NCBI RefSeq assembly: GCF_001667265.1
Contig: NZ_LZHW01000006.1
Span: forward strand, 1-64,000
Direction: 5' to 3'
DNA from: Mycobacterium sp. ACS4331
Lineage (GTDB): Bacteria; Actinomycetota; Actinomycetes; Mycobacteriales; Mycobacteriaceae
DNA: 64,000 nt
Shown here: positions 19,043 to 27,894 of the stretch, one piece after another
How the letters are laid out: each line of letters opens with the position of its first letter
Numbering within the stretch: position 1 is the first letter of the stretch
Translations under genes and position numbers: made by a program
The notes under the pieces: generated by a model
The model's database searches: none
What the model was told of the DNA's origin: nothing
Seen by the model: the letters and a program-made list of their open reading frames with translations, nothing else

Positions 19043-19232
19043 TCTAGATAGCTGCTGGTCACACCACCTATATCGCGGATTCCAGCACATCCGCCAATGG
19101 TGAGGGAACCTTCGGGTACGCCCGACGCGCGCTGAGCCAGATCCTGTCGCGCACAAGTTTGGACACACTGCCGGTCCGCCTCGTGATATCTGTCTGTGAG
19201 GTTGTAACACGAGGCACCGACATGGGAGTGGC

Positions 19233-20330
19233 GTGATGGACGCATTCGACCCGCTGCTGCTCGGGCAGCGCGTCGTCGCGATCCTGGAGACCGGGATGCG
19301 CACCGCCACCTACAAGCTCGCGACGTTGATGGCGCTGATCGAGCACTGCGTCGAGAACCTGCCCACCGATCCGGATGCCACGCTGGACGTGCCCCTCCCC
19401 GCCCTGGCGCACCGCGTTCTGGAGATCTACTGGCAGCAGGTGCGTCCCTTCGACGGGCACGAGCTGCGGCAGTCCACGCAGCCGAAGGCCCGGATTCTGG
19501 CCGCCACCATGGCATTACGGGACGCTTCCGCTTCACGCGGTGGCGCCACGACGCAGCGCAGTGGGTTGTCGGTCGACATCGCGCGCCTGCGCGCGCCCGA
19601 GGCGTATCAGCGCGCGATCGACGACATCACCCTGTGCCTGGCCCAGCAGCCACTGCACCGACTGCAGAAGCTGCCGGGGGCGTCCGCCAGTGATGCGTTC
19701 CTCTACGACGACTCGTTCCTGCACGACCAGGTGAGCCGCCGGACACTGCGTTCTCATGGTGACGCGATCGTGCTCAATCCTGGTGTCGCCCATGGATTGG
19801 CGCGCCTGGCGGGGCTGCTCAAGCCTGCGCTGGAGATCATGTGGGTCGAGGACGTGCGGCGGATGAACCGGTTCCTCGACGCCGAGGTTCCCGACGTCGC
19901 CGGGCACCTGTTCGGACGTGAGCGCACCGCAATGGCGGTGGTGCGAGAGCCGTTCAAGGAGGTTTTCGGCCCGCACTGCTTCTACTGTGGGACACACCTT
20001 CCCGCCGACAACCCCATCGACCATGTACTGCCGTGGTCACTGGTGGGCATCGACGGACTCGCGAATCTGGTGCTCGCCTGCGTGCGGTGCAACGGCGACA
20101 AGAGCGGTGCGCTGCCGGCGGTGACGATCGTCGACCGCGTGCTGGAGCGCGACCTGGCGGTGCTCGAGCAGGTGGCGTCGAGTCTGCAGTGGCCGACGCA
20201 GCATTCGCGAGTGGTCGCCGCGGCGCGGGGCATCTACCGCGGTCAGCCCGCCGGGGTGCCGACGTGGGCGGGATACCGGCGACGGGAACGGTTGGACATC
20301 AGCTTTCCGCCGTGGTGGGTGGGGCCGTAG
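19233..20330 (+). CDS. HNH endonuclease-domain protein
   Basis: Start GTG 19233 (or the ATG three bases on) with GGGAG nearby; 365 residues. A long alpha-helical N-terminus ([30 protein letters not shown]) precedes an HNH nuclease module around residues 248-295: CFYCGTHL, then IDHVLPWS and [16 protein letters not shown]. This has two CxxC zinc knuckles and the DH..N catalytic arrangement. Proteins with this N-terminus plus HNH are found singly in actinobacteria; nuclease activity is inferred from the motif. No associated methylase or toxin partner is adjacent. It lies outside the large island to its right. Confidence 0.8.
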   Translation: MMDAFDPLLLGQRVVAILETGMRTATYKLATLMALIEHCVENLPTDPDATLDVPLPALAHRVLEIYWQQVRPFDGHELRQSTQPKARILAATMALRDASASRGGATTQRSGLSVDIARLRAPEAYQRAIDDITLCLAQQPLHRLQKLPGASASDAFLYDDSFLHDQVSRRTLRSHGDAIVLNPGVAHGLARLAGLLKPALEIMWVEDVRRMNRFLDAEVPDVAGHLFGRERTAMAVVREPFKEVFGPHCFYCGTHLPADNPIDHVLPWSLVGIDGLANLVLACVRCNGDKSGALPAVTIVDRVLERDLAVLEQVASSLQWPTQHSRVVAAARGIYRGQPAGVPTWAGYRRRERLDISFPPWWVGP

Positions 20331-20402
20331 CGTTCCTGCGCGGTTCTTGTCGGTGGGGTGTTCTAACCTCTGACGCGTAAGCGCGATCCAAGGGGGGGAA
20401 TC

Positions 20403-20744
20403 ATGCGCGGACGTGTCCTGATGGCTGCTGTTTCGGCGGCGTGCGGGTCGGTGGTGTTGGCCGGTCCGGCGACTGCCGACCAGTACGACTTCATCTCCGA
20501 TCTCGACAACTCGGGCGTGTGGTACGAGTCGATGTCCGACATGATCGACATCGGCAAGGAGCTGTGCCATGAACTGCGGCATGGTGTTTCGCCGGGGCTG
20601 GTGTTCGGCAAGCTGGTCAACACCGGCTTCGCACCAGGCGAGGCAGGCATCGTGTTGCTGTCAGCGGTGAACAACATGTGCCTGGACGTCAAGCCCGATG
20701 TCGTCGGATGGGTTCGGGACATCGGCTACACCGGTCCGGTGTGA
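20403..20744 (+). CDS. Secreted DUF732 family protein
   Basis: 113 residues from ATG 20403 behind AGGGGGGGAA. A signal peptide ends near residue 26 (GPATA before DQY). The mature domain has the DUF732 pattern: DFISDLDNSGVWYES, a GKELCHELRHGVSP helix with C55, GFAPGEAGIVLLSAVNNMC with C93; C55 and C93 probably form a disulfide. DUF732 proteins are small exported proteins largely confined to mycobacteria and relatives, of unknown function. Confidence 0.88.
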   Translation: MRGRVLMAAVSAACGSVVLAGPATADQYDFISDLDNSGVWYESMSDMIDIGKELCHELRHGVSPGLVFGKLVNTGFAPGEAGIVLLSAVNNMCLDVKPDVVGWVRDIGYTGPV

Positions 20745-20783
20745 GGAGAACCGGCGCTTGTCCGCCTCGTGGGTTACCCTGTG

Positions 20784-20926
20784 GGAGCTTCACGAGACGC
20801 CGTCGACAAGCTCCGACTGGATGGCGCGCCAACCCCACGCTCGTGGGTGGCTCGGATGACGAAGTGACCCGCACCAGCCGGTGCCGGTAAGAGCGCCTCC
20901 GTGTGGAGGCCCGGACCCCCGGGAGG
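20784..20926 (+). promoter_or_regulatory. Highly structured 5' leader of the ADP-ribosylglycohydrolase gene (candidate cis-regulatory RNA)
   Basis: Five stem-loops follow one another: GGAGCTT/AAGCTCC (20784-20790 with 20808-20814), CCCAC/GTGGG with a GCTC loop (20834-20847, extendable by CCA/TGG), GCACC/GGTGC with an AGCC loop (20871-20884), GCCTCC/GGAGGC with a GTGT loop (20895-20910), and CCCGG/CCGGG (20910-20923). The last covers the first three bases of the GGGAGG ribosome site of the gene at 20933. I cannot match it to a riboswitch class I know. Confidence 0.45.
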
Positions 20927-20932
20927 TTTCTG

Positions 20933-22393
20933 ATGAATCTGACTGCGATACAGCGCGACCGAGCTGTGGGCGTGCTGCTCGGCACCGCCGCCGGCGACGC
21001 CCTCGGAGCGGGATATGAGTTCGACCGTCCGCTCGCCGCCGATCAGCCGGTGGGCATGATCGGCGGCGGACTCGGCCCGTTCGCGCCCGCTGAGTGGACC
21101 GACGACACGTCCATGGCGATCGCCATCGCCGAGATCGCCGCCACCGGCGCCGACCTGCGGGACGAGAAGTCACTCGACTGTGTGGTCGAACGCTGGGAGA
21201 GGTGGTCGCGCACCGCGCCCGATGTCGGGGTGCAGACCCGGTCAGTGCTGTCCACGGCGGCCGCACAGGGCATCTGCGCGCGGACCGCGCGCGAGGCGTC
21301 CGAGGCGCGACATCTTCAGACCGGTCGCGCTGCCGGCAACGGGTCGTTGATGCGGACCGCTCCGGTGGCGGTGGCCTACCTCGACGACGAGGCCGCGTTG
21401 GTGGACGCCGCCCGCACGGTCAGCGAACTGACCCATTTCGACCCAGACGCCGGCGACGCCTGTGTGCTGTGGTGCGCGGCGATCCGTCACGCGGTGCTCA
21501 CCGGTCAGATCGATGTGCGAATCGGGTTGGGGCACATCACCTCTGACCGCCGCCGGCTGTGGGAGGCCCGCCTGGCCGAGGCCGAGAACTCACCCCCGTC
21601 GGCGTTCACCGGCAACAACGGCTGGGTCGTCGCGGCGTTGCAGGGCGCCTGGTCGGCGATCAGCACCACCCCGGTGCCCGTACACGATCCCGGCGCAGGC
21701 AGTTTCCGCGCGGATCATCTTCGCCTGGCATCGAAGGCCGCGGTGCGCGGCGGCGGGGACACCGACACCGTGGCCGCGATCGCGGGCGCCCTGCTCGGTG
21801 CCGCCCATGGAGCGTCTGCGGTGCCGTCGCAGTGGCGGCTGATGCTGCACGGCTGGCCCGGACTGCGGACCCGCGGTCTGGTGCAGTTGGCCGACCGCAT
21901 CGTGAACAAGGGTGAGCCGGATCGGTTCGACCACACCTACGCGGTGGGACGTGGAACGCCTCAGCCCGTGCGCCATCCGCACGACGACAAGGTGTGGATC
22001 GGCGCTGCGCACTCACTGCACAGCCTGGACACCGACATCGACGCGGTGGTGTCGCTGTGCCGAGTCGCCGACGGGCACGTCCCGGCGGAGGCGACCCATC
22101 TCGATGTGCGGCTGATCGATCAGGTCGGTGAGAACGCGAACCTTGATTTCGTCCTTGTGGACACGGTGCGGGCCATCGAGCATCTGCGCGCCGAGGGGCG
22201 CACCGTGTTCGTGCATTGTGCTGCGGCGCAGAGCCGTACGCCGACGGTGGCTGCGCTGTACGGGGCTCGACGTCAGGGCTTGCCGATCGATCAGGCGCTG
22301 CGCGAGGTGTGCGCGGTGTTGCCCTTGGCTGAGCCGAATCCGGAGTTCCGGGCGGCGCTGCGACGGTTGGACGCTGCCGAGGCGGTGCGGTGA
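20933..22393 (+). CDS. ADP-ribosylglycohydrolase fused to a dual-specificity phosphatase-like domain
   Basis: ATG 20933 with GGGAGG; 486 residues. Residues 1-330 are an ADP-ribosylglycohydrolase (DraG/ARH family): GVLLGTAAGDALG, metal ligands DDT at 57-59, and GGDTDT near 273-278 for the dimanganese site. It would remove ADP-ribose from protein or RNA targets, or cleave a related nucleotide. The C-terminal 150 residues (from VWIGAAHSLHSLD) form a small phosphatase-like domain with the P-loop HCAAAQSR near 427-434, which fits HCx5R. The fusion suggests a linked ADP-ribose/phosphate chemistry. A structured leader precedes it. Alone, not in an operon. Confidence 0.87.
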   Translation: MNLTAIQRDRAVGVLLGTAAGDALGAGYEFDRPLAADQPVGMIGGGLGPFAPAEWTDDTSMAIAIAEIAATGADLRDEKSLDCVVERWERWSRTAPDVGVQTRSVLSTAAAQGICARTAREASEARHLQTGRAAGNGSLMRTAPVAVAYLDDEAALVDAARTVSELTHFDPDAGDACVLWCAAIRHAVLTGQIDVRIGLGHITSDRRRLWEARLAEAENSPPSAFTGNNGWVVAALQGAWSAISTTPVPVHDPGAGSFRADHLRLASKAAVRGGGDTDTVAAIAGALLGAAHGASAVPSQWRLMLHGWPGLRTRGLVQLADRIVNKGEPDRFDHTYAVGRGTPQPVRHPHDDKVWIGAAHSLHSLDTDIDAVVSLCRVADGHVPAEATHLDVRLIDQVGENANLDFVLVDTVRAIEHLRAEGRTVFVHCAAAQSRTPTVAALYGARRQGLPIDQALREVCAVLPLAEPNPEFRAALRRLDAAEAVR

Positions 22394-22700
22394 GCAAGCC
22401 GAAGTCGTCAACGGTGTGGTCGGGGGCCGTCCCCCATGCGGCGGGATGAAGTGTGCGGCAAAGCTTACGTGGCTAGCCTGTCGGCATGGGGGGAACCAAG
22501 GGCGAGTCGTCTCCTGAGCCCGGGACGCCCTGATGATGCTCTACGACTCGGTGCCCGCCGCTGTCGCGGCCGAGACCGACGACTTCACCACGCTGCCCAT
22601 TGCGCGATTACCGGAATGGCTCACCGCCGTGAACCGCTCTCGTGGTGTTGAAGGGCGACGGAGCGGGCAACTGGTACGTACTGACGGGATACATGGAGCC
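22394..22700. other. Gene-free stretch, left edge of the accessory island
   Basis: Only very short frames are present (under 40 codons before a stop, or in-frame extension of the next gene without a ribosome site). Nothing recognisable. No tRNA-like cloverleaf or attachment site was seen. Confidence 0.5.
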
Positions 22701-23033
22701 ATGAACGACGACGCAGTTTCCGAAACGATTCGGCAGTTCTTCGGCGGCAACTTCCACCAGGACTGGGACCTGGTGGCCGCCGAATGGGAAGGCGTCGTCG
22801 ACCAATACGCCGCCGGCAAGAGCCCGACGCGACTGTCGGCCTTGGCCCGAGAAATTGACACTCTGCGTGCCACGCACGACGAAGAAGCCCTCACAGTGTT
22901 GATGCCCCGTCAAGCGCTCTCCGCCTACGCTCCTCTGCCGCCAACCACTTACAAAGAGTGGTTGGGACAAATCGCCGACCGCTTGCGGGTGCACGCTCGC
23001 GCGGTCGAGAGTGGCGGTACGCCAGAGCTCTGA
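22701..23033 (+). CDS. CdiI-like contact-dependent inhibition immunity protein
   Basis: I start at ATG 22701, seven bases after GGAG; 110 residues. The N-terminal IRQFFGGNFHQDWDLVAAEW and the later LSALAREIDTLRATHDEE and YKEWLGQIADRLRVHARAVE match the immunity-protein family that begins with an acidic helix and a YFHQDW-like motif. Such proteins bind and neutralise the toxic C-terminus of a CdiA- or other polymorphic toxin. No toxin gene is next to it, so it is an orphan that may protect against neighbours' toxins. The next frames may be further immunity-type genes. Confidence 0.7.
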   Translation: MNDDAVSETIRQFFGGNFHQDWDLVAAEWEGVVDQYAAGKSPTRLSALAREIDTLRATHDEEALTVLMPRQALSAYAPLPPTTYKEWLGQIADRLRVHARAVESGGTPEL

Positions 23034-23162
23034 CCGCCGGATCGACTGGATAGCCAAGATGGCCCAGAGACCATTAGCGACGGCTGAAATCTGGCGATCA
23101 AGCTCATCGCATTCCCCCAGGGTCCGGAGATCCTCGGCGGAGGACAGAAAGGACTGATCACG

Positions 23163-23258
23163 ATGTATCCCATTGCGGGCGGGAGCGGAGTGGTGGAGAT
23201 CGAACCGACGTGGACCTGGACGCCGCCATGGGTGAACAACAATGTCCCCATCAACTGA
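23163..23258 (+). CDS. Very short ORF of 31 residues, possibly a gene remnant
   Basis: The frame is open from 23088 (just after a stop) to TGA 23256-23258 and reads smoothly (FPQGPEILGGGQKGLITMYP, then EIEPTWTWTPPWVNNNVPIN). ATG 23163 gives only 31 residues; there is a weak AAAGGA site. It overlaps the start of the next gene by 17 bases. It could be a small immunity or leader protein, or the surviving tail of a larger gene. No family is recognised. Confidence 0.25.
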   Translation: MYPIAGGSGVVEIEPTWTWTPPWVNNNVPIN

Positions 23259-23751
23259 GCCCACCCAAGCAGAGCGCACGCTCGCTGCCGATGTGCTGCA
23301 GAAGCTGCTGCGGCACATCGCGATTGAGAACGTGAAGAACGCGAAGAGTCGCCGTCCGGGCCACCACGTCTTTGAGGTGTCTCACGCCTGGACCGAGGGA
23401 GCGACCATGTACCTGCTGTACACGACCCCGCCCTCAGACATCACGTGGGGTCTGGTCCGCGACACCAGGAGGTCACTGATCGACCCGGGTCCGTGGAACG
23501 ACACCGATGATCCTGCCCTCTACTACTACCTGCTCGACCTCGAGGAGGAGTGGCCCGGCCACGTCGCCCTGCGGCCGGGCGACGATCCCGACACCATCCG
23601 GTGGTCGGGGTATCCACTCGAAGGTCTCCCAGAACGCGTGTCGGACATCGCTGAGCGATACCGATATACGCCGCCCGTGACGGCTGAAGCGGACACACCG
23701 CAGACAGCCCCGCCAGTCATCGAACCTCGCCGGTACGCAGACCCTATGTAG
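23242..23751 (+). CDS. Hypothetical protein, possible immunity-type gene
   Basis: 169 residues from ATG 23242. The sequence looks real: an N-terminal helix (RTLAADVLQKLLRHIAIENV), a beta-rich middle (GHHVFEVSHAWTEGATMYLLY, ITWGLVRDTRRSLID), an acidic block (DTDDPALYYYLLDLEEEWPG) and a Pro/Thr-rich tail. This acidic alpha/beta makeup and its place after a CdiI-like gene resemble immunity proteins of polymorphic toxin loci, but I do not recognise the family and no toxin is adjacent. Confidence 0.65.
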   Translation: MSPSTEPTQAERTLAADVLQKLLRHIAIENVKNAKSRRPGHHVFEVSHAWTEGATMYLLYTTPPSDITWGLVRDTRRSLIDPGPWNDTDDPALYYYLLDLEEEWPGHVALRPGDDPDTIRWSGYPLEGLPERVSDIAERYRYTPPVTAEADTPQTAPPVIEPRRYADPM

Positions 23752-23902
23752 CGGCATCGTCAACGGTCGATCACGGTCTCAGGGTTAATGCGCGATCGGG
23801 CGAGATTGACCATAGCCAGGCATATAACGGGGCGTACGCCGCATTTGCCGCTAACCTTCACCATGGCGGAGCCCTGATCACTGTCAGCCAACAGGTGAGT
23901 GA

Positions 23903-25273
23903 ATGAACAAGCGCAAGCCCGACATCGCCTGGCACTCCGAGACGCCGGCGGTGGGTAAGCCGCGTCTGGCATTCGTGCACGACATACTGCGCTACGCACA
24001 GGGTGCGAATCAGAGTGACGTCGACGTCGACGGGTACGTCAACTACCACTGGCTGACGAGTCCGGAAGCACTTGGACGTCCGAAGATCATGCTGGAAGCG
24101 GGCATCAATTCACCAGCGGAAGTGGTGGGTCCAGATGGCTCTCGGCGGCCATTGATCGCGATCCGGTCGAGCCCGTGGAAGGCGGGCCACGAGACGAACC
24201 CTTGGCACGATGAGTTCGATCTGGACCACGGACATGTCCGGTATTTCGGTGATCACAAGCCGTCCACGGTCGGACTCCCCGGGGCGACCAAGGGCAACAG
24301 GCTACTGCTCGAAGCGGCCCGGCTCCATGCAGGGACGACCCGGGAGGAACGGCTGCTCGCACCTCCGCTGCTGATCTTCAGAGCTGTCACGATTCGCCGA
24401 GACGGCAAGACTTTGGTGAAGGGCCACGTGGAATTCTGCGGTGCCGCCCTCATCGAACGGTTGGAGCACGTGGTGCAGCGCGACCCGGAATCGGGTCGCA
24501 GCTTTCCGAACGTCTCACTCGATCTTGCCGTCATCTCGGGCGGAGAAACTGATGGGATCGACTTCCGCTGGGTGGATGACCGCAGGAATCCTGAACTCAC
24601 CGCTGAGGAAGCCCTCCGCTACGCCCCTGAGGCCTGGAAGCAGTGGGTGAAGAAGGGGCGCATCGCCATCCCTGCAATCCGTCGGCGAGTTCTCGCCAGC
24701 ACCGTTCGCACCAGCAGGGAGCAGCAGCCGGAAAGCGGTTCCCCGGAGGCGGACACCCTCAGTACGCTCTACCAGTTCTACGACGGTCGGAAGCACGCCT
24801 TCGAGTTGTTGGCCGCCCGGGTCGCCGCGGAGGTCTTTCGCGAGTCGGGTGCCCGATACAAGGAGGGTTGGCTGTCCAGGTCCTCCGGTGACGGCGGGGT
24901 CGACTTCATCGGCCGGCTCGACGTCGGCCCACTCAATGGGAGCACCCCCGTTGTCGTACTCGGACAAGCCAAGTGCATTCAACCGAACTCGTCGATCTCT
25001 CCCGAGCAGGTCGCCCGCGTCGTGGCGCGTCTGCGCCGGGGGTGGATCGGCGTGTATGTGACCACGGGATCGTTCTCACGCCAAGCCCAGGTCGAGATCA
25101 TCGATGACCAGTACCCGATGGTGCTTGTTGCCGGCGGAACGCTCGCGGCGACTGTTCGGCGGATGGTGCAAGCGAACTATGGCGGCGATATCGAGGCCTT
25201 GCTGTTGTCCACAGTCGACGAGTACAGCGCAGCCGTGACGCACCGACGGCCAGAAGAGGTCATCTCCATGTGA
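23903..25273 (+). CDS. AspBHI/MspJI-type modification-dependent (type IV) restriction endonuclease
   Basis: 456 residues from ATG 23903. The N-terminal 270 residues (INSPAEVVGPDGSRRPLIAI, HDEFDLDHGHVRYFGDHKPS, LVKGHVEFCGAALIERLEHV) correspond to the DNA-recognition half of AspBHI-like enzymes, which read 5-methylcytosine. The C-terminal 150 residues are an Mrr-like PD-(D/E)xK nuclease: GDGGVDFIGRLD near 328-339 supplies the Asp, and VVVLGQAKC near 350-358 supplies the QxK. It is predicted to cut incoming methylated DNA. No methylase is needed and none is adjacent, which fits type IV. First clear defence gene of the island. Confidence 0.8.
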   Translation: MNKRKPDIAWHSETPAVGKPRLAFVHDILRYAQGANQSDVDVDGYVNYHWLTSPEALGRPKIMLEAGINSPAEVVGPDGSRRPLIAIRSSPWKAGHETNPWHDEFDLDHGHVRYFGDHKPSTVGLPGATKGNRLLLEAARLHAGTTREERLLAPPLLIFRAVTIRRDGKTLVKGHVEFCGAALIERLEHVVQRDPESGRSFPNVSLDLAVISGGETDGIDFRWVDDRRNPELTAEEALRYAPEAWKQWVKKGRIAIPAIRRRVLASTVRTSREQQPESGSPEADTLSTLYQFYDGRKHAFELLAARVAAEVFRESGARYKEGWLSRSSGDGGVDFIGRLDVGPLNGSTPVVVLGQAKCIQPNSSISPEQVARVVARLRRGWIGVYVTTGSFSRQAQVEIIDDQYPMVLVAGGTLAATVRRMVQANYGGDIEALLLSTVDEYSAAVTHRRPEEVISM

Positions 25274-25563
25274 AGTTAAATCGACCCATCGGCCAGACGT
25301 CCAAAGACGACCAGGATTGCGTGCGGCGACCTCGTGTTTCTTCACTCGTCGAGTGTGTGTAAGGGGCAAGTTGAGCGGCATCAGCTGACTCTTCATTCTC
25401 AGATCCGGGCACACAACCAGCTTGCCGTGGTGATCCGCAACATCCCGGACAAACGGACTTCCGCTTGTGTCGCGCCTACCCAGTCGCCTCGATGACCGAG
25501 CCGACAGCGCAGATTCGATCTGGAGACGGCCCCCGACACGACACGAAGGGTGCTGACGGCTAG

Positions 25564-26187
25564 CTAGTGACCCAGTGTCGTCAGCACCGCCCCAATGAGC
25601 GCAGCCGGCTCGTCCTCGACAGCCGCAGCGCCCGCCGCTTTGAGCGCGTCTCGCCTCTGGTCAGCGTTGATTGTGTAGACGACAACCGGAAGGTGCGGAC
25701 GCTGGGCGGTGATCTCTTCCACCAATTTCTTCCCATTGTCCGGATCACCGCCACGGCCCAAATCGGTGATCACCACGTCGAATTGGGTCTGATTCAAGTA
25801 ACGTCGCGCTGCCGCGTTCGAAGTTGCGGTAGCTATGAAGCATCCGGCCTCAATCAAGGCGACAGACTCGTACACATTATTGTCCGGCTCATCGTCCACC
25901 CACAGCACCTTCCGAAGCCGGACACGCGACAACGACTCCACGTTTGTGCGTACCTGCTTGGAGGCCATTCGAGCCGACTCGCCGCGCTCCTCAGCAGCTT
26001 TCCCGGCGGCATCGACGACTTTGGCCTTCTGAGCAGGGTCGAACTCGAACTCGAGCTTAATCAGCGCCCCCACACTCAGTTTCGATTTGGTCGACACCCC
26101 TTTGGCGACCGCAAAGAAGAGAAGCGCAAATACGAGCGCAATAAGGACTATGGCAAGAAGCATCTCTCCAGAACTCAAGGTTGCCAT
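25564..26187 (-). CDS. Membrane-anchored receiver (REC) domain protein
   Basis: 207 residues. One membrane helix at 9-28 (MLLAIVLIALVFALLFFAVA), a charged linker with coiled-coil character (residues 50-90), then a response-regulator receiver domain: VLWVDDEPDNN with acidic pair D98/D99, FDVVITDLGRGG with the phospho-acceptor D142, and LPVVVYTINAD. The conserved Lys near the end of a normal receiver is replaced (AVEDEPAAL where KP is expected), so phosphorylation-driven switching may be altered. No histidine kinase or output domain is present. An N-terminal membrane anchor on a lone receiver is unusual. It may sense a signal for a neighbouring effector module (inference). Confidence 0.75.
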   Translation of the reverse strand: MATLSSGEMLLAIVLIALVFALLFFAVAKGVSTKSKLSVGALIKLEFEFDPAQKAKVVDAAGKAAEERGESARMASKQVRTNVESLSRVRLRKVLWVDDEPDNNVYESVALIEAGCFIATATSNAAARRYLNQTQFDVVITDLGRGGDPDNGKKLVEEITAQRPHLPVVVYTINADQRRDALKAAGAAAVEDEPAALIGAVLTTLGH

Positions 26188-26741
26188 CCTTCATCTACAT
26201 CGCACGCCATGCGAGGGTCTAGTTTCAGAATGCACTGGCAGTCATCCGACCACAACACGGCCAAGCGTCAATCGCAATACGTGCGATCTGAGACGCATAA
26301 GTTTCGTGTGCCGTAGCGGTTCGGCATGAGCTGAGCTGTCCGGGACGGCATACTTGACTGGTGGCATCGAGCCGGTCATCGGCGAAGTCCATCGAGTCCA
26401 GTCGGCGGTGGTGGAGATGCAGCGGGGCAGCGGCGCTGGCGCCCGCGGAGCCAATATCATTGGCCCTGCTTCACACAGCGATGACTTCATGCCTCGATGT
26501 CGATGCGGTCAAGGGCGGAGCGCTGGTTCGGCGAGAGTCGGATTCAGCCGCGGAATACGTCTCATCGACCTGATGAAGCAGCGGCTGATTCACGAGTTAA
26601 GACGCCGAAACAATTCGCACGGACGCCCTCGTCGTCCCGACGTGGTGACGCCGGTATCGCTAGCCTGCAATCCATCGAACGCCGAAATGGGTCCCGTTGC
26701 AACGCACTCCCATCCATGGTTCACCGCCCTGCTTGCGCAGG
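26188..26741. other. Gene-free stretch in the island
   Basis: Open frames exist on both strands but none has a ribosome site, family motif or convincing composition. Promoters for the flanking minus-strand REC gene probably lie in 26190-26330, which is slightly less GC-rich. Confidence 0.45.
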
Positions 26742-27107
26742 CTACGGGTCGGCGACCTTCTCCAGGACAGTCGGGCGCTGTTGCAGCACAGCGACATCGG
26801 GAAACTGGGCGAGCAACGCACATACGAAGGCCGACCGCTTGACGTTGAGTTCCTTGAGTAACTCGACCTGGCTCAGGTTTCCGCGCTCGCACAGGCGCTT
26901 CCATGCGGTCACGATCATCCACGCGGGGACTAACTGGGGTCCTGAGCGCCGGGCACGCGACCTCTCCGTCTCCACCCACACCCCACCGCGGTCGACCGAC
27001 GATATCCAGTTGGGTCGCTTGATGCTCAACGTCGGTATCTCGTGACTTACCTCGGCCACGGAGGTGATCCGGTCCAACAGATCGTCGTCGAATTCGATCG
27101 AGGTCAC
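26742..27107 (-). CDS. Small DNA-binding-like (helix-turn-helix) protein
   Basis: GTG 27107 is preceded by GGAGGAA, giving 121 residues. The C-terminal half looks like a winged-helix or HTH: PAWMIVTAWKRLCERG, then LSQVELLKELNVKRSAFVCALLAQFPDV, where a turn separates two amphipathic helices. The N-terminus is acidic (TSIEFDDDLLDRITSVAEV). I do not recognise a named family; a transcriptional regulator of the island or the regulatory partner of a mobile element is plausible. It is isolated from its neighbours by gaps on both sides. Confidence 0.6.
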   Translation of the reverse strand: MTSIEFDDDLLDRITSVAEVSHEIPTLSIKRPNWISSVDRGGVWVETERSRARRSGPQLVPAWMIVTAWKRLCERGNLSQVELLKELNVKRSAFVCALLAQFPDVAVLQQRPTVLEKVADP

Positions 27108-27462
27108 GTTCTTCCTCCGGTCCGCTCGTCGCGGTGCGCCGCGCCCCCATTTAGGAGTGTGTCCTGAGCTTCGCACCAACCGCGGCACGCTGGGACGACT
27201 GCCCCGCAGTCAATTCCATCGAGGCCGAGTTGCGAAAGACCAAGGTGATGACGGTTGAGGCAGTTCGCCTCGATTACCAGCGCAAACGAGCCTCTGGCGA
27301 TGCAACGATTGCTCAGGCTGGCACAAATTTACAGCAGAGTGAAGACGCCCGTTTGGACGCAGAGCGCAACCTCGTCCGGTTCCAGTCGGTGACGTTCTCC
27401 AACTTCATCAGATCGTAGAAGAACGGCGGCAGCAGCTACATCCACTCAGAGGCTCCCGCGAC
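27108..27462. other. Gene-free stretch in the island
   Basis: A 62-residue plus-strand frame (27230-27418, TTG start) is present but lacks a clear ribosome site and recognisable motifs, so I do not call it. Nothing else is seen. Confidence 0.45.
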
Positions 27463-27894
27463 TCACAACTCCCAGACCTGATCCGGATCATCAAGTGCCG
27501 CGCGGATTTTGCTTAAGTCACCCAGGTCTGCAAGCGGTGATGTCTTCGCGATGTCGACGATGCTTTTGACCATGAGATGTACGGTCTCGCCGTCTTGAGC
27601 CTCCAGTGCGTCGTCGAGGCGAGTGAACATGGCTTCGAAATTCGACCGACGTTCCGCGAAGACTTGGGCGAAGTAGTCGCGCAGAATCGATTCGGCCGCC
27701 TTGATGCGCTGGACCTCGGTTGCTTCATAGGCCGCAATCCGCTTGCGCTTCGTGCTTTCCACCTGGTGCACTGCGATGCATTCGTGTGCAGCGTTGACGA
27801 TCTCGTTCAGCGCGTTGAAGCCCTGCAGCGCAGAAACAGCACCACCGCTCCGGTTCATGACCTTGGTTGTGTGCACTCTCTGGTTGTCAGACAT
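27463..27894 (-). CDS. Helical protein, second gene of a two-gene membrane module
   Basis: 143 residues, ATG 27894 behind GGAGGAGGG and overlapping the end of the upstream membrane-protein gene by eight bases. The sequence is almost wholly helical: FNALNEIVNAAHECIAVHQV, EVQRIKAAESILRDYFAQVF, FEAMFTRLDDALEAQDGETV, and an acidic end (DLSKIRAALDDPDQVWEL). No catalytic motif or membrane segment. Tight coupling suggests it binds the product of the upstream gene. Function unknown. Confidence 0.75.
   Translation of the reverse strand: MSDNQRVHTTKVMNRSGGAVSALQGFNALNEIVNAAHECIAVHQVESTKRKRIAAYEATEVQRIKAAESILRDYFAQVFAERRSNFEAMFTRLDDALEAQDGETVHLMVKSIVDIAKTSPLADLGDLSKIRAALDDPDQVWEL

Noticed and set aside
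20784..20926. Known riboswitch classes for the structured leader
   Set aside because: From memory, conserved cores of cobalamin, SAM-IV, M-box, c-di-AMP, glycine, guanidine-I, ZTP, TPP and fluoride riboswitches are not present.
27230..27418. 62-residue plus-strand frame in the island
   Set aside because: TTG start, no ribosome site, no recognisable sequence pattern.
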